In this document: positions 10,566 through 21,166 of the stretch, piece after piece
Position numbering within the stretch: position 1 is the first letter of the stretch
How the letters are laid out: each line of letters begins with the position of its first letter
DNA from: Entoloma clypeatum
Taxonomy: Eukaryota; Basidiomycota; Agaricomycetes; Agaricales; Entolomataceae
Direction of reading: 5' to 3'
Assembly: GCA_963565915.1 (NCBI GenBank)
Contig: OY751495.1
Span: 806,001 to 870,000, forward strand
DNA length: 64,000 nt
Translations under genes and position numbers: made by a program
Notes under the pieces: generated by a model
Database searches by the model: none
What the model saw: only the letters and a program-made list of their open reading frames with translations
What the model was told of the DNA's origin: nothing

Positions 10566-12141
10566 TCAGAACGGTGCCGTCGTTGCATGGTACCTCTCCC
10601 CGTCTATGCGCGTCACGCTACTGAGCGGTTTATCAGAGAAGTCCACGGTTTCGTCATGGGTACTGCGCATGTCAGTGCTCGTGTCGCTCTTCGTACGACC
10701 CATGGCGAAAGACAGATGTCCGGCCGTTGCGGGGCGGGATTCAATGTTGTGGGCATCGTGCGGCTTGTCCTTGTTGAATACAGCGGTGAAGCCATAGGTG
10801 TCGACGAACGAGCGCTGGTTGTGGACGAGGAGGATGACGATGGTCGGGTACATTGCCTGCAAAAAGAGAAAAACGAATGAGTAAGAGATGGCGTGATATG
10901 ATGGGACGGGAGAGGGAAAGACTTACGGAAATCTCGGTGTATGCGGCAAAGAGGATTTGGGCTGCATACATTGGAGGTGAATCGTTGCCTCCGGAGAAAG
11001 ATGCGAGGCTCAGAGCGACATTAACTGCCTGTAGGTAAGGCAGATTGAGATGCTGTATCGCGGCCACGGGTTATCATGGTCGCAAGCTCACCTGGAGGGC
11101 ACAATAGAGAGTACCCGATTCAATCAAAAGCAACAAAACTTTTTGTCCCCGAGACGCTCGTCGGGGGAGACCAAGGTTGTTGACGACGACGCTCCGATGA
11201 GTCCTGCGGAAATCTCAACTTGGGCTGATTTCGCTTAGCATCACTCATCAGACTAACCATAGTTTGTAGCCGATCAGCAAAGTGGCCACCACGTTAGTTG
11301 CCAGGGAAAAAGCAATCCTCGAGGTGCAAATGTTTGCAATCAGGATAAAGTCTGGCGGAGGATGTGACCGATTCGTTGCCGCTCGCTGAGAATCGGACAC
11401 TGTATCCAAGGAACGCGAAAGTCATCGCTAACAAAACGCGTTAGAACATGAGAAGAGAACCAGCTGATGGTGACACTTAAACGTACAAATAGCGGAAAGA
11501 AGCAATAAAATGGGACCAGTCATGATCCATCGTTGGCCGACAAAAAGTGCTCACGCTCGCCAGACAACGACGGAATCGCTGATGATCGGCTGATAATGGG
11601 AAGGCAAATTGAATGTGAGTGCCACTGTCGGCTTGCAAGCCATGGTGATTGACGCACCAGAAGCTGAGTCCACACCACGATGATATTCGCCTTTTGTGCT
11701 TTCAGATCTGCATACGGTTGCCTCTCTGCCTGTGACATGTCGAGGTTGTCCACAAGCGGATCGAACGATGATGACGAAGGCTGACACTTCAGCGCTCCAG
11801 TGGAGGGTCGCGACGAGAAAGCAGAAAACCGTCACAAGGAACATTCCCCATGATGCCTTGGTAGCAAGGCCTCGGCGGCTGTGGGAGTGGCGTGTTAAGT
11901 TGACCGAAAAGACTCGGAGAAATGTTGTGAGGGGAAAAAAAACACGTGAACATACAAGATCGTGACTGTTGAAAGCGCAAACAACAAAACGAACATCCCT
12001 AAGAACATGATGTTATGAACTTTTTGACTAGGCTGAGCTGGTGCACATACCTTGGAGGATGCTGATCGTTGTAAGCCATGTTGCCCCCAGAAGGATGGAC
12101 ACGCCAAGGTTGGAGAGGAGTCCAGCTTCTTGGGGCGTCAT
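10566..12141 (-). pseudogene. Eight-exon 7-TM fungal integral membrane protein gene, two lesions
   Basis: Predicted exons (minus): 12141-12051, 11998-11956, 11878-11658, 11589-11487, 11399-11258, 11203-11092, 11028-10927, 10856-10566. Splice phases agree throughout except for one extra base in exon 3. Hydrophobic segments include GVSILLGATWLTTISI, MFLVTVFCFLVATL, GPILLLLSAI, IAFSLATNVVATLLIGY, QKVLLLLIESGTLYCAL and AMYPTIVILLVHNQRS, the pattern of a large Agaricomycete membrane-protein family of unknown role. Lesions: a likely 1-nt insertion after VIIVRS in exon 3, and TGA at 11553-11551 where the family has Trp (WRAW). Without them the product would be about 367 aa. Sequencing error remains possible. 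Confidence 0.65.
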
Positions 12142-12715
12142 GGTGGTGATGGAGAATGTAGTAGATCTATCTGTTCGTTCCCCCTCGATTTGACGCGAAT
12201 GTTATATACCATTTCTGTGTTCATTTATTTTTTGTTTCCGACCATTAACAAACCCAGGGCCGCAAGGTGCCAAGGTACCGGTGATACCGATGCGATGTTG
12301 TGATAACAAGAGAATGATTGATGATGATGCTCGTAGACTTGATTGTAGCCCATTTGGCCGTGCAGAATGTCATGCAGTCCCAGGGATGGCATCATGTGGT
12401 GAGCAGATGGAGAAATGATCAACGTCAAAGTCAGTGACAGATGGCAGCAGATGGCAGTTGTTTCCAAATTGTCTCCGTTTCGCGTTTATGGAGTACAACA
12501 CACAGCCTTCTGTGATCAGAAAACCTACCGTTGGAGGACGCCACAAATCCAGTCCCCGGCACTGCTTCCAACGATGAGTGGCGAATTGAATTGTATACGG
12601 TTGTTAGGATTGAACGTCCCAGGAACGTTGGCAGCTACTGAGATCATCCCAATAATTTCATGTTTCGTCTCATGAACTGATCATCGTTCTGATTTCTGCA
12701 GGAATTCAGGGCGAG
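12142..12715. promoter_or_regulatory. Divergent intergenic region between the 7-TM gene and the WDR48-like gene
   Basis: 574 bp between two divergently oriented start codons, so it must hold both promoters. I see no clear TATA box or named binding site. Confidence 0.4.
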
Positions 12716-15700
12716 ATGGTCCAAGCAAGACGCCGCGTCTCCTATGTCATTCCGCCACCCGTTGAGCCTGTTCCATATCTTCAACTTCCACCCCACGGAG
12801 TTTCACGATTGGGGGCTATCGGCCCTCTTCTTATCTCACGGAGAACCAACAGCGACGTAGAATCCAAAAGGCGCGCCAAACACCCTCGGCACCGCTTGGG
12901 TGTGTCTTCTCTCGCCCTTGACACGTCAACGCAGCTTGCGGGCCGGAGTACACCGGAGGGAATATTGTATTCCGGGGGCAGGGATGGTCTCATTTTGTCT
13001 TGGGATCTGGGCATTGGTTTGAAGAGGCGGAAGGTGGCGGGCGACGATGCGGTCCGTCGTGCGAGCGGGAGATGGGAGATCATGACGGGCTGGGCAGATG
13101 ATGCTATTGACGAAGAGGCTGAGGAAGCGGAGGAGAGACTGCATGGGGATGGCGATGTTCTCGGAGACGTCACTCCAAGCAGGAGACGGACACGGAGGAA
13201 TTCGATCCCATATGAGAGTCAATGGGAGACGGACTTGACTGCGTTCAACAAAAGTGAGTGCTGTTGCCATGAGAGATTATTGTTTCCATTCAGACGCTAT
13301 AGCACGCCGAATTTCGTCAATCCACGCAAGCCAACACCGATTGGGTCAACGATATCGTGCTTTGTAACCTTAATCAGACAGGTAACACGCCCCTTGAGAA
13401 TCATTCGACTGTGTCTAACTACCCGCAGTCATATCCGCCTCGTCTGATGGGACCGTCAAATCATGGAGTCCACATCTGCAGAATCCATTAGACCCATCGA
13501 CTATTGGTTCGCATAGTGACTACGTACGATGTCTCACCCATTGGTTGCGAAAGTCAATTATACGACCCGTAGAGGATAATGTTTCGATAGTCGAGAACAC
13601 AACTGGGTTGCCTCTGGATCTTTCGACCGCACAATAAAACTATGGGATCTCACTCGTGCAGACCGGCACCGGCCTCTGGCTACTCTGATCCCTCCTGATG
13701 CTGGTGCCCCAAAATCTTCCATTTACGCCCTTGCATCTGATCCTTTTGGCACTACCATCGCGTCCGGGTCTCCTGAACGGGTTATCCGTTTGTGGGATCC
13801 ACGGACCGGGAAGAGAACTGGTTGGTTGTTTCTTATCTCTCAAAAGCTTTGGCATCATTCACCAGATATCAACCAGGAAAGCTTGTTGGCCATACTGACA
13901 ATATCCGAGCTATCCTGGTTTCAGAAGATTCAAGACATGTATGTCACTCTTCCAACAAAACTCTAATGCTTTTCTCATCTAGTCACTTAGCTATTGACGG
14001 GTTCTGCGGATGGTGAGCGGCCATTGACGAAGTGTACCTGATTCGCTGATGACGTTTCAGCGTCCATCAAGCTTTGGTCTTTGGCTTCGCAACGGTGCCT
14101 TCATACATTTACTCATCACACCGAATCTGTGTGGTCACTTTACTCGTCCCACCCCTCCCTGGAGGTATTCTATTCCGGGGATCGTTCGGCCTTGTTTGCA
14201 GAGTGGACGTCGAGGACTGCTCTGACGTGTCTGAAGGGGAGTGTATCCTCCTTTGTCAGGATGCCGATTCCACCAAATCATCTTCGGATGGGATTAACAA
14301 GATCATGGTCATGAATGACAACGTAGTTTGGACGGCCTCGGGACACTCGAACATCAAAAGATGGACCGTCCCCCAGCGGCGATCGGTGAGGGCTGCTGGT
14401 ATACTGTTTGGATTAGACGGTATCAGGAGCGAGTCGCCTCAGTCCCTCGGGCACGATATCCACGACCTCCCATCGGAAAGCAGCACTCGTCTGTCACCCG
14501 CCCATGACACCTTCTTGGACATGGACCGCCCCAACAAATCCCTGTCTGTATCTTCCGACTTTCACCACGACGGCGAGAAAGGCGCAAACACTACACTCTA
14601 CGGCATCCCCTTCGACAGCCTCGTGCGAATTATATCCCCACACGAGCCCTTCATGCACCATCACTCGTCCGCCTGGCGTGGCCGTGACGCAGAGGTCGCG
14701 ACGCTGTATTCGGCGGCATCTATCAGGTCCATACCACGGACGAACGCGGGCCGAATGCCTTCCGTACCCCAATTTAGACAACATATGGCAACGAGTCCGG
14801 TGCGGAGTCCAGGGATGGAGGGTAGCGTGCACAGCGCGGCCGCTGCTGCGAACGTGAATACGGCGCGCACGGATTATGAGGAGCGGGAGCTGGCGAGCGA
14901 TGCGATTCCGCTGAGGTCGGAGCCGGATGAGGTTATGGTCGGGGACCATGGGTTGGTTCGGTCGATCATTTTGAATGATACGATGCACGCGCTTACAGTT
15001 GATACCTCTGGCGAGGTGGCGGTGTGGAACATCGTGCGGGGGACGTGTTTGGGCCGCTTTGCGAGCGAGGATGTAGCTGCTGCGAGTCACGCGGGCAGTG
15101 CGGCGGGTGGGAGCGGGGGAGACGCTGAACGGAGCCCCCGGGAGGTGTTGGAAGCAGTGAGGGAACGCATTGAAGGCGAGGCTGTGGTTTCGTCGTGGGC
15201 TATGGCGGACACGAAGGCGGGTGTGCTGACGATCCATTTGAATGACAAGTCTTTTGAGGCCGAGGTTTATGCGGACGAGGTTGGGTATGGACATGATCGG
15301 CGGTTTAATGACGAATCCAAAAGTGGGTGCTTAGATTCATCCGGAATCAGTATGCTGATATCGTTCTCGTACAGTCAATCTCGGAAAGTGGGTGTTGCAA
15401 AACCTTTTCCTGGGATTCATCAGGGAGGAACAAAAGGCGCGACGTGACCACCAAGACGACGCTTCCGTAGATGGCGTACTCGCCTCTCCAGCTTCCGGAC
15501 AACGAACGTCATCCGCTGACCTCCATATTATCATTCCACGAAAGACCTCATCCGACTCCCCGAGCAGACCCCCACCGCTGACAAGCAGCACAATTGTCCG
15601 GTCGTCCAAAATCATTCTAGCTCTCCCACCCACGAGTCCCGCGCCAACACGCACGTCTCCTTTGTTGACGCCCTCGATACCGATTCATGTGAAAGATGGC

Positions 15701-16784
15701 AGCTTCCCGCCGTCACCGAAAGTCAATAAAGACTCTAATACTGGCCATCGGAGGTTGCGGTCAGCCACGATGGACAACAGCGATGCACTCTCAGTGCCGG
15801 GCTCAGATGATCGAGCCTCTTCCCGGACACGTCAACCGTCTCTTCCTGATGTCATAGGGACGGTTGAGGCAGTTCGGGCGGACGGCAGGGAGACGGCCAG
15901 TGAGTGAGGTGGCCGTTCCGGGTTCCCCGCTTGCTTTGGCAGGCACGACTTCGATGACTGCGGTTTGTGTCATGGCTGTCGGGTATATAAGGCTAACTGA
16001 CTGTCAGCATTTTCAGGAGCCTGAGATTCATGTAGCCAAAACGCCAGCGGAACTGCTGTTGGCTGGCCCGCTGAGCCCTGTGCCTTCCAGTGAGGCACCG
16101 ACTTATTCTATGCCGGCGAATACGACCGTGTATATCTCGCAGGAAGCTTCGCCTAGTTTTACTACGGTGTGGCGTGGCACTGTTGGAGGCATCAAGTACG
16201 ATGTACAGGCGCTTGAAAAGACACTGCCGCTTTGGCTCCTGGAATACTTACTTCTGAACAAGGTACCACCACTCCCGCCACCCCCCAAGCTGAGCTTCCT
16301 CTTGCTTCCTTCGCCAGCTAAGCCTTCGGAGGAACAACTCCCCGAGTTGGTGAACCAGTGGGTATCCCAGCTCTATCGGGTTGAGCGTCGCTGATATCAC
16401 TATAACCCGCCAGTAACTACGCGAAATTAACGGCGAGTCGATACCTCCGGGTCCGGAAACTCGTCAACCATGTACGTCCCCCCCATCCCTCCCCCTTCTT
16501 CACTCACAGACCAAACAAATCCTGCGCCCTCCTCGTAGGTACAAGAAAAACTGGATGGAGCTCCCTCTCCCCAAAACAAACGCTCTTCGTATGAAGACCC
16601 CGAGCCACGAACCCACCCCAGAGCCGAGGACGTGTATGAGATCCTGTGCAACGACGTGGTGTTGCCTCTTGGACTGAGTCTCGCTTCTGTAAGGCAGTAT
16701 GTGTGGAAACAGAGTGCGGATATGACGATGTATTATCGACGTAAGGGACATCCGCAGGATCATGATGATCACGAGAATACGTAG
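12716..16784 (+). CDS. WDR48/Bun107-like WD40 protein (deubiquitinase cofactor)
   Basis: N-terminus [13 protein letters not shown] followed by WD repeats ([86 protein letters not shown]) and a C-terminal DUF3337 region ([20 protein letters not shown]). Family members (human WDR48/UAF1, S. pombe Bun107) activate and localise UBP-type deubiquitinases. Well-placed exons: 13429-13543, 13591-13820, 13877-13938, 13991-14012, 14061-15322, from 15375, to 16357, 16414-16471, 16539-16784. Exon 1 is about 12716-13253; the borders of exons 1/2 and 8/9 are uncertain. One base seems missing near 14189 ([13 protein letters not shown] changes frame), and exon 2 may have one extra. These are either errors in the assembly or real damage. 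Confidence 0.8.
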
Positions 16785-17007
16785 AAGCCCACGTTTTCGC
16801 GATGGTGCCCCCGAGACGGGGCTTTTGAATGCTGTCGTGTACTCTCAAATAACTCTTTTTCCCCATTTTTGGGCGAATGCGGTGCTCTTTTCGCTTCCGA
16901 ATTCTGATTCGTGTGAGCCATCGCCACGTACTGAAGCTGAAGTGTTTTAAAGCCACTATCAAATGCTGCCTTTCCGTGTCAATTAACATCAGCCCCCGCT
17001 CATTGAT

Positions 17008-17725
17008 ATGTCGACTTCCTCTTCCCAATTCTCTCTCTTCAAAGATCGGATTGCGAGTCGCATTCTTGCCCATCCAGCTACTCAAGCACAAGACGCTACA
17101 GAGCTTGACGACTTCTCGACTTACCTTGCGACCGAGTCGTGGTCCCTTCTTCCCTCGTACATTCACGACGCATCATATGAACTGCGGTCCTCCGTCCCTA
17201 CCGACATCAACGATATCTCTTTAGATACCACACCCATATCCTTCGTTGACACTCTTATCTCCTACGGATTTGCTTCCGATCACGAGGAGGCATTGTCTTT
17301 CCTCCGGAAAACCCTCGATGAATACCTTGAAGACGCATGCGCAGCCCCACCGGTATGGTCCAAGACTCGGACGAAGGAATGCGAGATCTGTGAACGCGAG
17401 ATCCCGTTGACGTACCATCACTTGATACCCCGATCTACGCATGCAAAGGTGATCAAGAAGAAGTGGCATCCAGAGGCGATGTTGAACTCCGTAGCTTGGC
17501 TGTGCAGGTTCGGGTTCCGATGTCTCTGCCAGTTTCCGTGTTTCGGCGAGTTGAAAGTTTGCGCCCAGGGCATGCCATAGCGTTGTCCACTGCGTTGCTA
17601 CGAACGAGGAGCTCGCACACGAGTTTTATACTGTTGAGGCGCTGTTGAAGCGGGAGGATGTAATCAAATGGAAGAACTACGCTGCTAAGCAGCGGTTCGG
17701 ATTCAAGTGGCGTCAATCTCTCTAG
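17008..17725 (+). CDS. HNH-type (YisB-like) protein
   Basis: Two exons, 17008-17507 and 17569-17725, 218 aa. The second half carries ECEICEREIPLTYHHLIPR and, across the intron, WLCRACHSVVH: two CxxC pairs around an HH, the HNH fold seen in bacterial YisB and in a widespread fungal family. The C-terminus is ELAHEFYTVEALLKREDVIKWKNYAAKQRFG. The 61-nt intron has GT..AG ends and restores the frame exactly. A nuclease-type role is possible from the fold, but the function in fungi is not known to me. It lies 223 bp downstream of the WDR48-like gene on the same strand. Confidence 0.82.
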
Positions 17726-19030
17726 TCAATCCATGGATACCATTGAACATTCGGTAACTTACTGAGTCAGCGGAATCGCAGAATTAGACTTCAACCTGAA
17801 GTATAAAGTTGGTGCTCCGCCTGCAATCCCGCTAGTATTCGCTCATCATCATACCTTCGAACCGTAATTACCAGCCTGGAAAATGTGTCAGACCGATGTT
17901 TAGAAACTTCTCAGTGGAAAGCGGCGAGTCGGGCACTGGTGCAGAGGTGGGCAAGGAAGACGCGAATAAACGAACTCCAGACTTTGATCGCACCCAGCTG
18001 TCCTGTATATTTTCCGAGTGTTTGGACAGCAGTGCACTGTGCTTCGTTTACCTCCTAGAAAAGGGACGGAATTCCTTCTGTGGCAACTCAGTCACGTCTG
18101 CTCGTACTGGCGACAGCTCCCTGGTTTCAACCGGCCCGTGCAAATCGGATTGCACCACTTCTCCGTTCAATCGAACATCTGCATCATACTCTACTGCCTC
18201 GGACATGGTAAACAGGTACGGGGCATCGAGGAATCGAGTGCTTCCTATGGGTCAACGGGGTTCGAGTCCTTGCATTGGGGTATACATAGTGATCTTGATT
18301 TCTCAAGGTTTGTTCCTTTTTCCTTTCCCGATAATATCGGGGCTGAGTCCTAGCTGAGTTCCGCTACCGAAAGCGTCATCGCTGCCGGAATGAACGTATC
18401 CTTACCTTTCAACGCAATTTATCCCTCCGTTCCAACGCCTGCCTGTCATCTTTGCCTTTTCAAGGCAGTCATCGGGCCAATGCCAAATGGGCGGCGGCGG
18501 TGAGATTCAGACTTTTTCCGGATGATAACTTGGGGTTCGCACAAGAGCCTCAAGCTCTTCTCGGGATGTTCAAACGTTCAAGTCGCCGCGTACGTGATAG
18601 ATGATGAACAGATCCCCTCCGAAATGTTAGTACCGGCTTTACGCAAATGAGATCATAGATCAGGGCCTGGCAAACCTTTCGTCGATAGTCCCGTGTTTTT
18701 CGGCCAGACGTCTGGTCTGCTAGATGAGAAGTGCGCTATTTGAAACGTGTGGATGCTTCAAGTTAATTCCGAACTTGAAGACGAATGTTGAAAGGGACGG
18801 ACAGATGAGTCTAATGTGAAAAACAGAGGAATTCAAGACTCCCCTAATGACCTGAAAAGTCGTGTAAATTCATTGCGACTGCCACTGATACTGGTAGGGA
18901 AGGGGCAAGTGAACTGGGTCAAAAAGTTTGACGTCTTTTCATTGTAGGCCACGTCACGTGGCGCTGTTTTTCCAACCCATCTTAGTAGCGGCCAGCACGC
19001 CCCTGGGCTCAACCCAAGCCCAACCTCATC
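17726..19030. other. Intergenic with unassigned ORFs
   Basis: About 1.3 kb. ORFs around 17896-18357 overlap in two frames and match nothing I recognise. A perfect B-box-like word at 18259-18269 has no tRNA around it. The last ~100 bp before 19031 should hold the promoter of the next gene. Confidence 0.4.
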
Positions 19031-19874
19031 ATGTTCGACTTTGTCAGAAGGGCAGTCACCGCCGTCTCTCGTCCCATCGCTCACCTTGTCGTGGTGGGGA
19101 TTACATGGGTTCCGGGATATAGTTACGCAGAATGGGTATTATCGCAGACCGTGAGTAATTGTCTCACAATTTTTAATTGTTGTGCACACATCATTGGTGG
19201 CTGGGGTCACCACCACACCTGACACGCTGTGCTTTACATCAGGGGTATGTGGGGATTCCTATTCCAGGTCAGGCTGCGATGTCCGCTGCCGTGGTTCCGC
19301 CTCAAGCCCCAGCGTCCCAACCCCCAGCGTCCTCTCTTGTATATCTTCACATCGGGTCACTTTCAGCGGCCCTTACCAAACTCGGAATAACGGTTCCGGC
19401 TCAAGTGATTATCGATGCAGTCAAGGAAGAAGAGCAGAAAAGGCCCGCGACACTGTCCGCGAGTGTAGATAAGAGACGCCCAGCTTTGGTGAATCGTATG
19501 TGCAAACATCTGTGATCAACAACACTGGATTAACGATTTCCACTACAGTGGCACATCAAATTCCACAGTCGGGACCATCTTCAATATCGTATACCCCAAT
19601 GTTCTTCGAACATTACCCACTATCCAATTTAGACCCTAAATCAAAGGAGCGCAAGAAACGTCTCATCGCAATGACAAATGAAGCGTTTCCTCCTGGGAAG
19701 CCGTGGCCAGATCCATACACAAGTGTTTGGCTTACCACAACTCCTGACGATGAGGCCTCAAGGTCGCTTCCGTTCGTAATCGCGACCTGCATTATTAAAC
19801 CCCTCCACGATACACTGGCCACGGTTCGGTCCTCGAACCTCCGGACCGCGGTTCGGACCTGGACTGGACCCTAG
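19031..19874 (+). CDS. Unknown three-exon protein
   Basis: Exons 19031-19150, 19243-19495 and 19549-19874 join in phase to 232 aa. Introns are 92 and 53 nt with GTGAGT/GTATGT donors. The N-terminus has a hydrophobic stretch (IAHLVVVGITWVPGYSYAEW); the middle is Ala/Pro/Gln-rich, then a charged segment (KEEEQKRPA). No family recognised. The last ~20 codons (VRSSNLRTAVRTWTGP) are encoded by the GGTTCGG/GGACC repeat that follows, so the original C-terminus was probably replaced or lost. Confidence 0.55.
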
Positions 19875-19990
19875 GTCTGGGGTGCGGGTCCTTACATCTG
19901 GCGGACTCGGACCTCCTTAGAGGTCCAGGTCCAGAGGTGTGTTGGACCTGGACCGGGGGTTCGGACCTGCTGGACCCACCTCAGATTCTG
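19819..19990. repeat. GGTTC/GGTCC-rich degenerate array (copy 1)
   Basis: Dense, mixed-orientation words such as ggttcgg, cggacc, ggtcc and aggtcc. The same texture recurs at 35541-35660, 47583-47644 and 53423-53530. Confidence 0.7.
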
Positions 19991-20120
19991 ATTAACTTCG
20001 GCAGCGTGTTTGACGTGTCGTGTGATCTCATTTACTCAACCATTTCTTCCACATATAAATACTGTACTTTCGAGACAGAAATGAAAAGAATCCATGCATG
20101 ACCTACTCAGATAAATTAGT

Positions 20121-20494
20121 ACTTCAACCCCTTGACACATAAAAATATAAAATTGCACCGTATCCGTGGAACGCTGGGCTGTCGTCTGCCTGGGCATTCA
20201 ATCTACACATAGATGGCATGAATTTGAGATAGAAACGAAGGGAAACGAATAAGAACGCACCGAGTTGTGATTTATACATCACTTCAACCCCTTGACCCAT
20301 AAAAATCGAAAATCGCGCGATATCCGCGAAACGCTGGGCTGTCGTCGACCCAGGCATTTAATCTAGACATAAATGGGATGGATTTGAGATATAAATGAAG
20401 GGAAACGGATGGAAACTCACCAGGATATGATTTATTCTTTCCCACAGCCCCTGCACCCATAACAGCCCGAAATCGCGCCACACCCCGTAAGCTC
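20121..20494. repeat. ~160-bp satellite, left part
   Basis: Units start near 20121 (acttcaaccccttgac), 20281 and 20439. Shared landmarks are ccataaaaat, cgctgggctgtcgtc, ggcatt.aatct and gaagggaaacg. The third unit is cut at 20494 by insertion of C2; its continuation is at 33595. Confidence 0.8.
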
Positions 20495-20804
20495 TGTTGA
20501 AACTTTTCCCATCACGTAGATTAGATTAGATTAGATTACATCACGTGACTTTTACATATCTTCATTACATACTTGTTTGGTTGGTACAAACAGTAGTACG
20601 GTATATAAGACCAGGAAACTGTCAATATCAACAAGTTGTCTCTTGACTCTTAACCGCCTCCATCGCTCTTACCAGCCTCAACCGCTCTCACCAGCCTCAC
20701 CCTCTCCAATCTATGTAAGTGGTCAGAACGGTATCATAGAGTACTTCCACTGTAGCCGGTTGCTTCAGTACACTTGCGGCTAGCGCCCAGGTGGAACTTC
20801 AACA
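20495..20804 (+). repeat. 5' LTR of C2
   Basis: 310 bp, TGTTGAAAC..TTCAACA. It has four GATTA units, CACGTG, a TATATAAG TATA box, and GTAAGT at 20715. It is followed by PBS and leader. Confidence 0.95.
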
Positions 20805-20816
20805 GGTTATGGGCCC
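20805..20816 (+). promoter_or_regulatory. PBS of C2: complement to the initiator tRNA-Met anticodon arm
   Basis: GGTTATGGGCCC abuts the LTR. It is the exact complement of GGGCCCAUAACC, the anticodon stem-loop segment of eukaryotic initiator tRNA-Met, as in Drosophila copia, which primes from an internal half-tRNA. The same word follows the LTR in C1, C3 and C4. Confidence 0.85.
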
Positions 20817-20884
20817 CGGATAGCAGAGGGACTTGGGAAACGCTGGCAACAGCGAGTACCTGCCCACTCTACCCTGGTTGGCAA

Positions 20885-20910
20885 AGAACCGATCGAAAGA
20901 TCTAGGTTCT
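20885..20910 (+). other. Leader hairpin with GAAA tetraloop
   Basis: AGAACC-GATC-GAAA-GATC-TA-GGTTCT: a 10-bp stem with a 2-nt bulge and a GNRA tetraloop, 80 nt after the PBS. C1 and C3 have a variant with a 1-nt bulge. It could serve packaging or dimerisation. Confidence 0.5.
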
Positions 20911-21166
20911 GAGTCTTACTTCTTCACATATGAACCTGGGAACGTCATTACGACAAGTACCTGTCATGAGGCGTCCCTAAAGGGGATTGACATAGTACAC
21001 TCCATGTGGAAACGTTGATCGCACCTTATACGTTTCTGACATATAAAGGGTTTTCCCATGACCGATATTCCTGAAGGGAATATGTCATAAGGAATCATTC
21101 AATTGTTTTCTCAAATCATATTCATAACACATCACTGATTGGGAACCCTCTTTAGATTCATCTACA

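Larger units (their letters stand above)
20715..21155 (+). other. Probable leader intron of C2 (contains the PBS)
   Basis: Donor ATGTAAGT in the LTR, branch-type ACTGAT 17 nt before the acceptor, and acceptor CTTTAG 11 nt before the gag ATG at 21167. Length 441 nt. The same three elements occur at the same positions in C1 (8653-8214), C3 (47864-48307) and C4 (57611-58051). Inferred; no RNA data. Confidence 0.65.

Noticed and set aside
10392..10880. 162-codon plus-strand ORF
   Set aside because: Antisense to the well-supported last exon of the 7-TM gene and runs through a poly-C tract.
18259..18269. GGTTCGAGTCC, a perfect tRNA B-box
   Set aside because: No matching acceptor stem or A-box at tRNA distance; the T-arm would need several G-U pairs.
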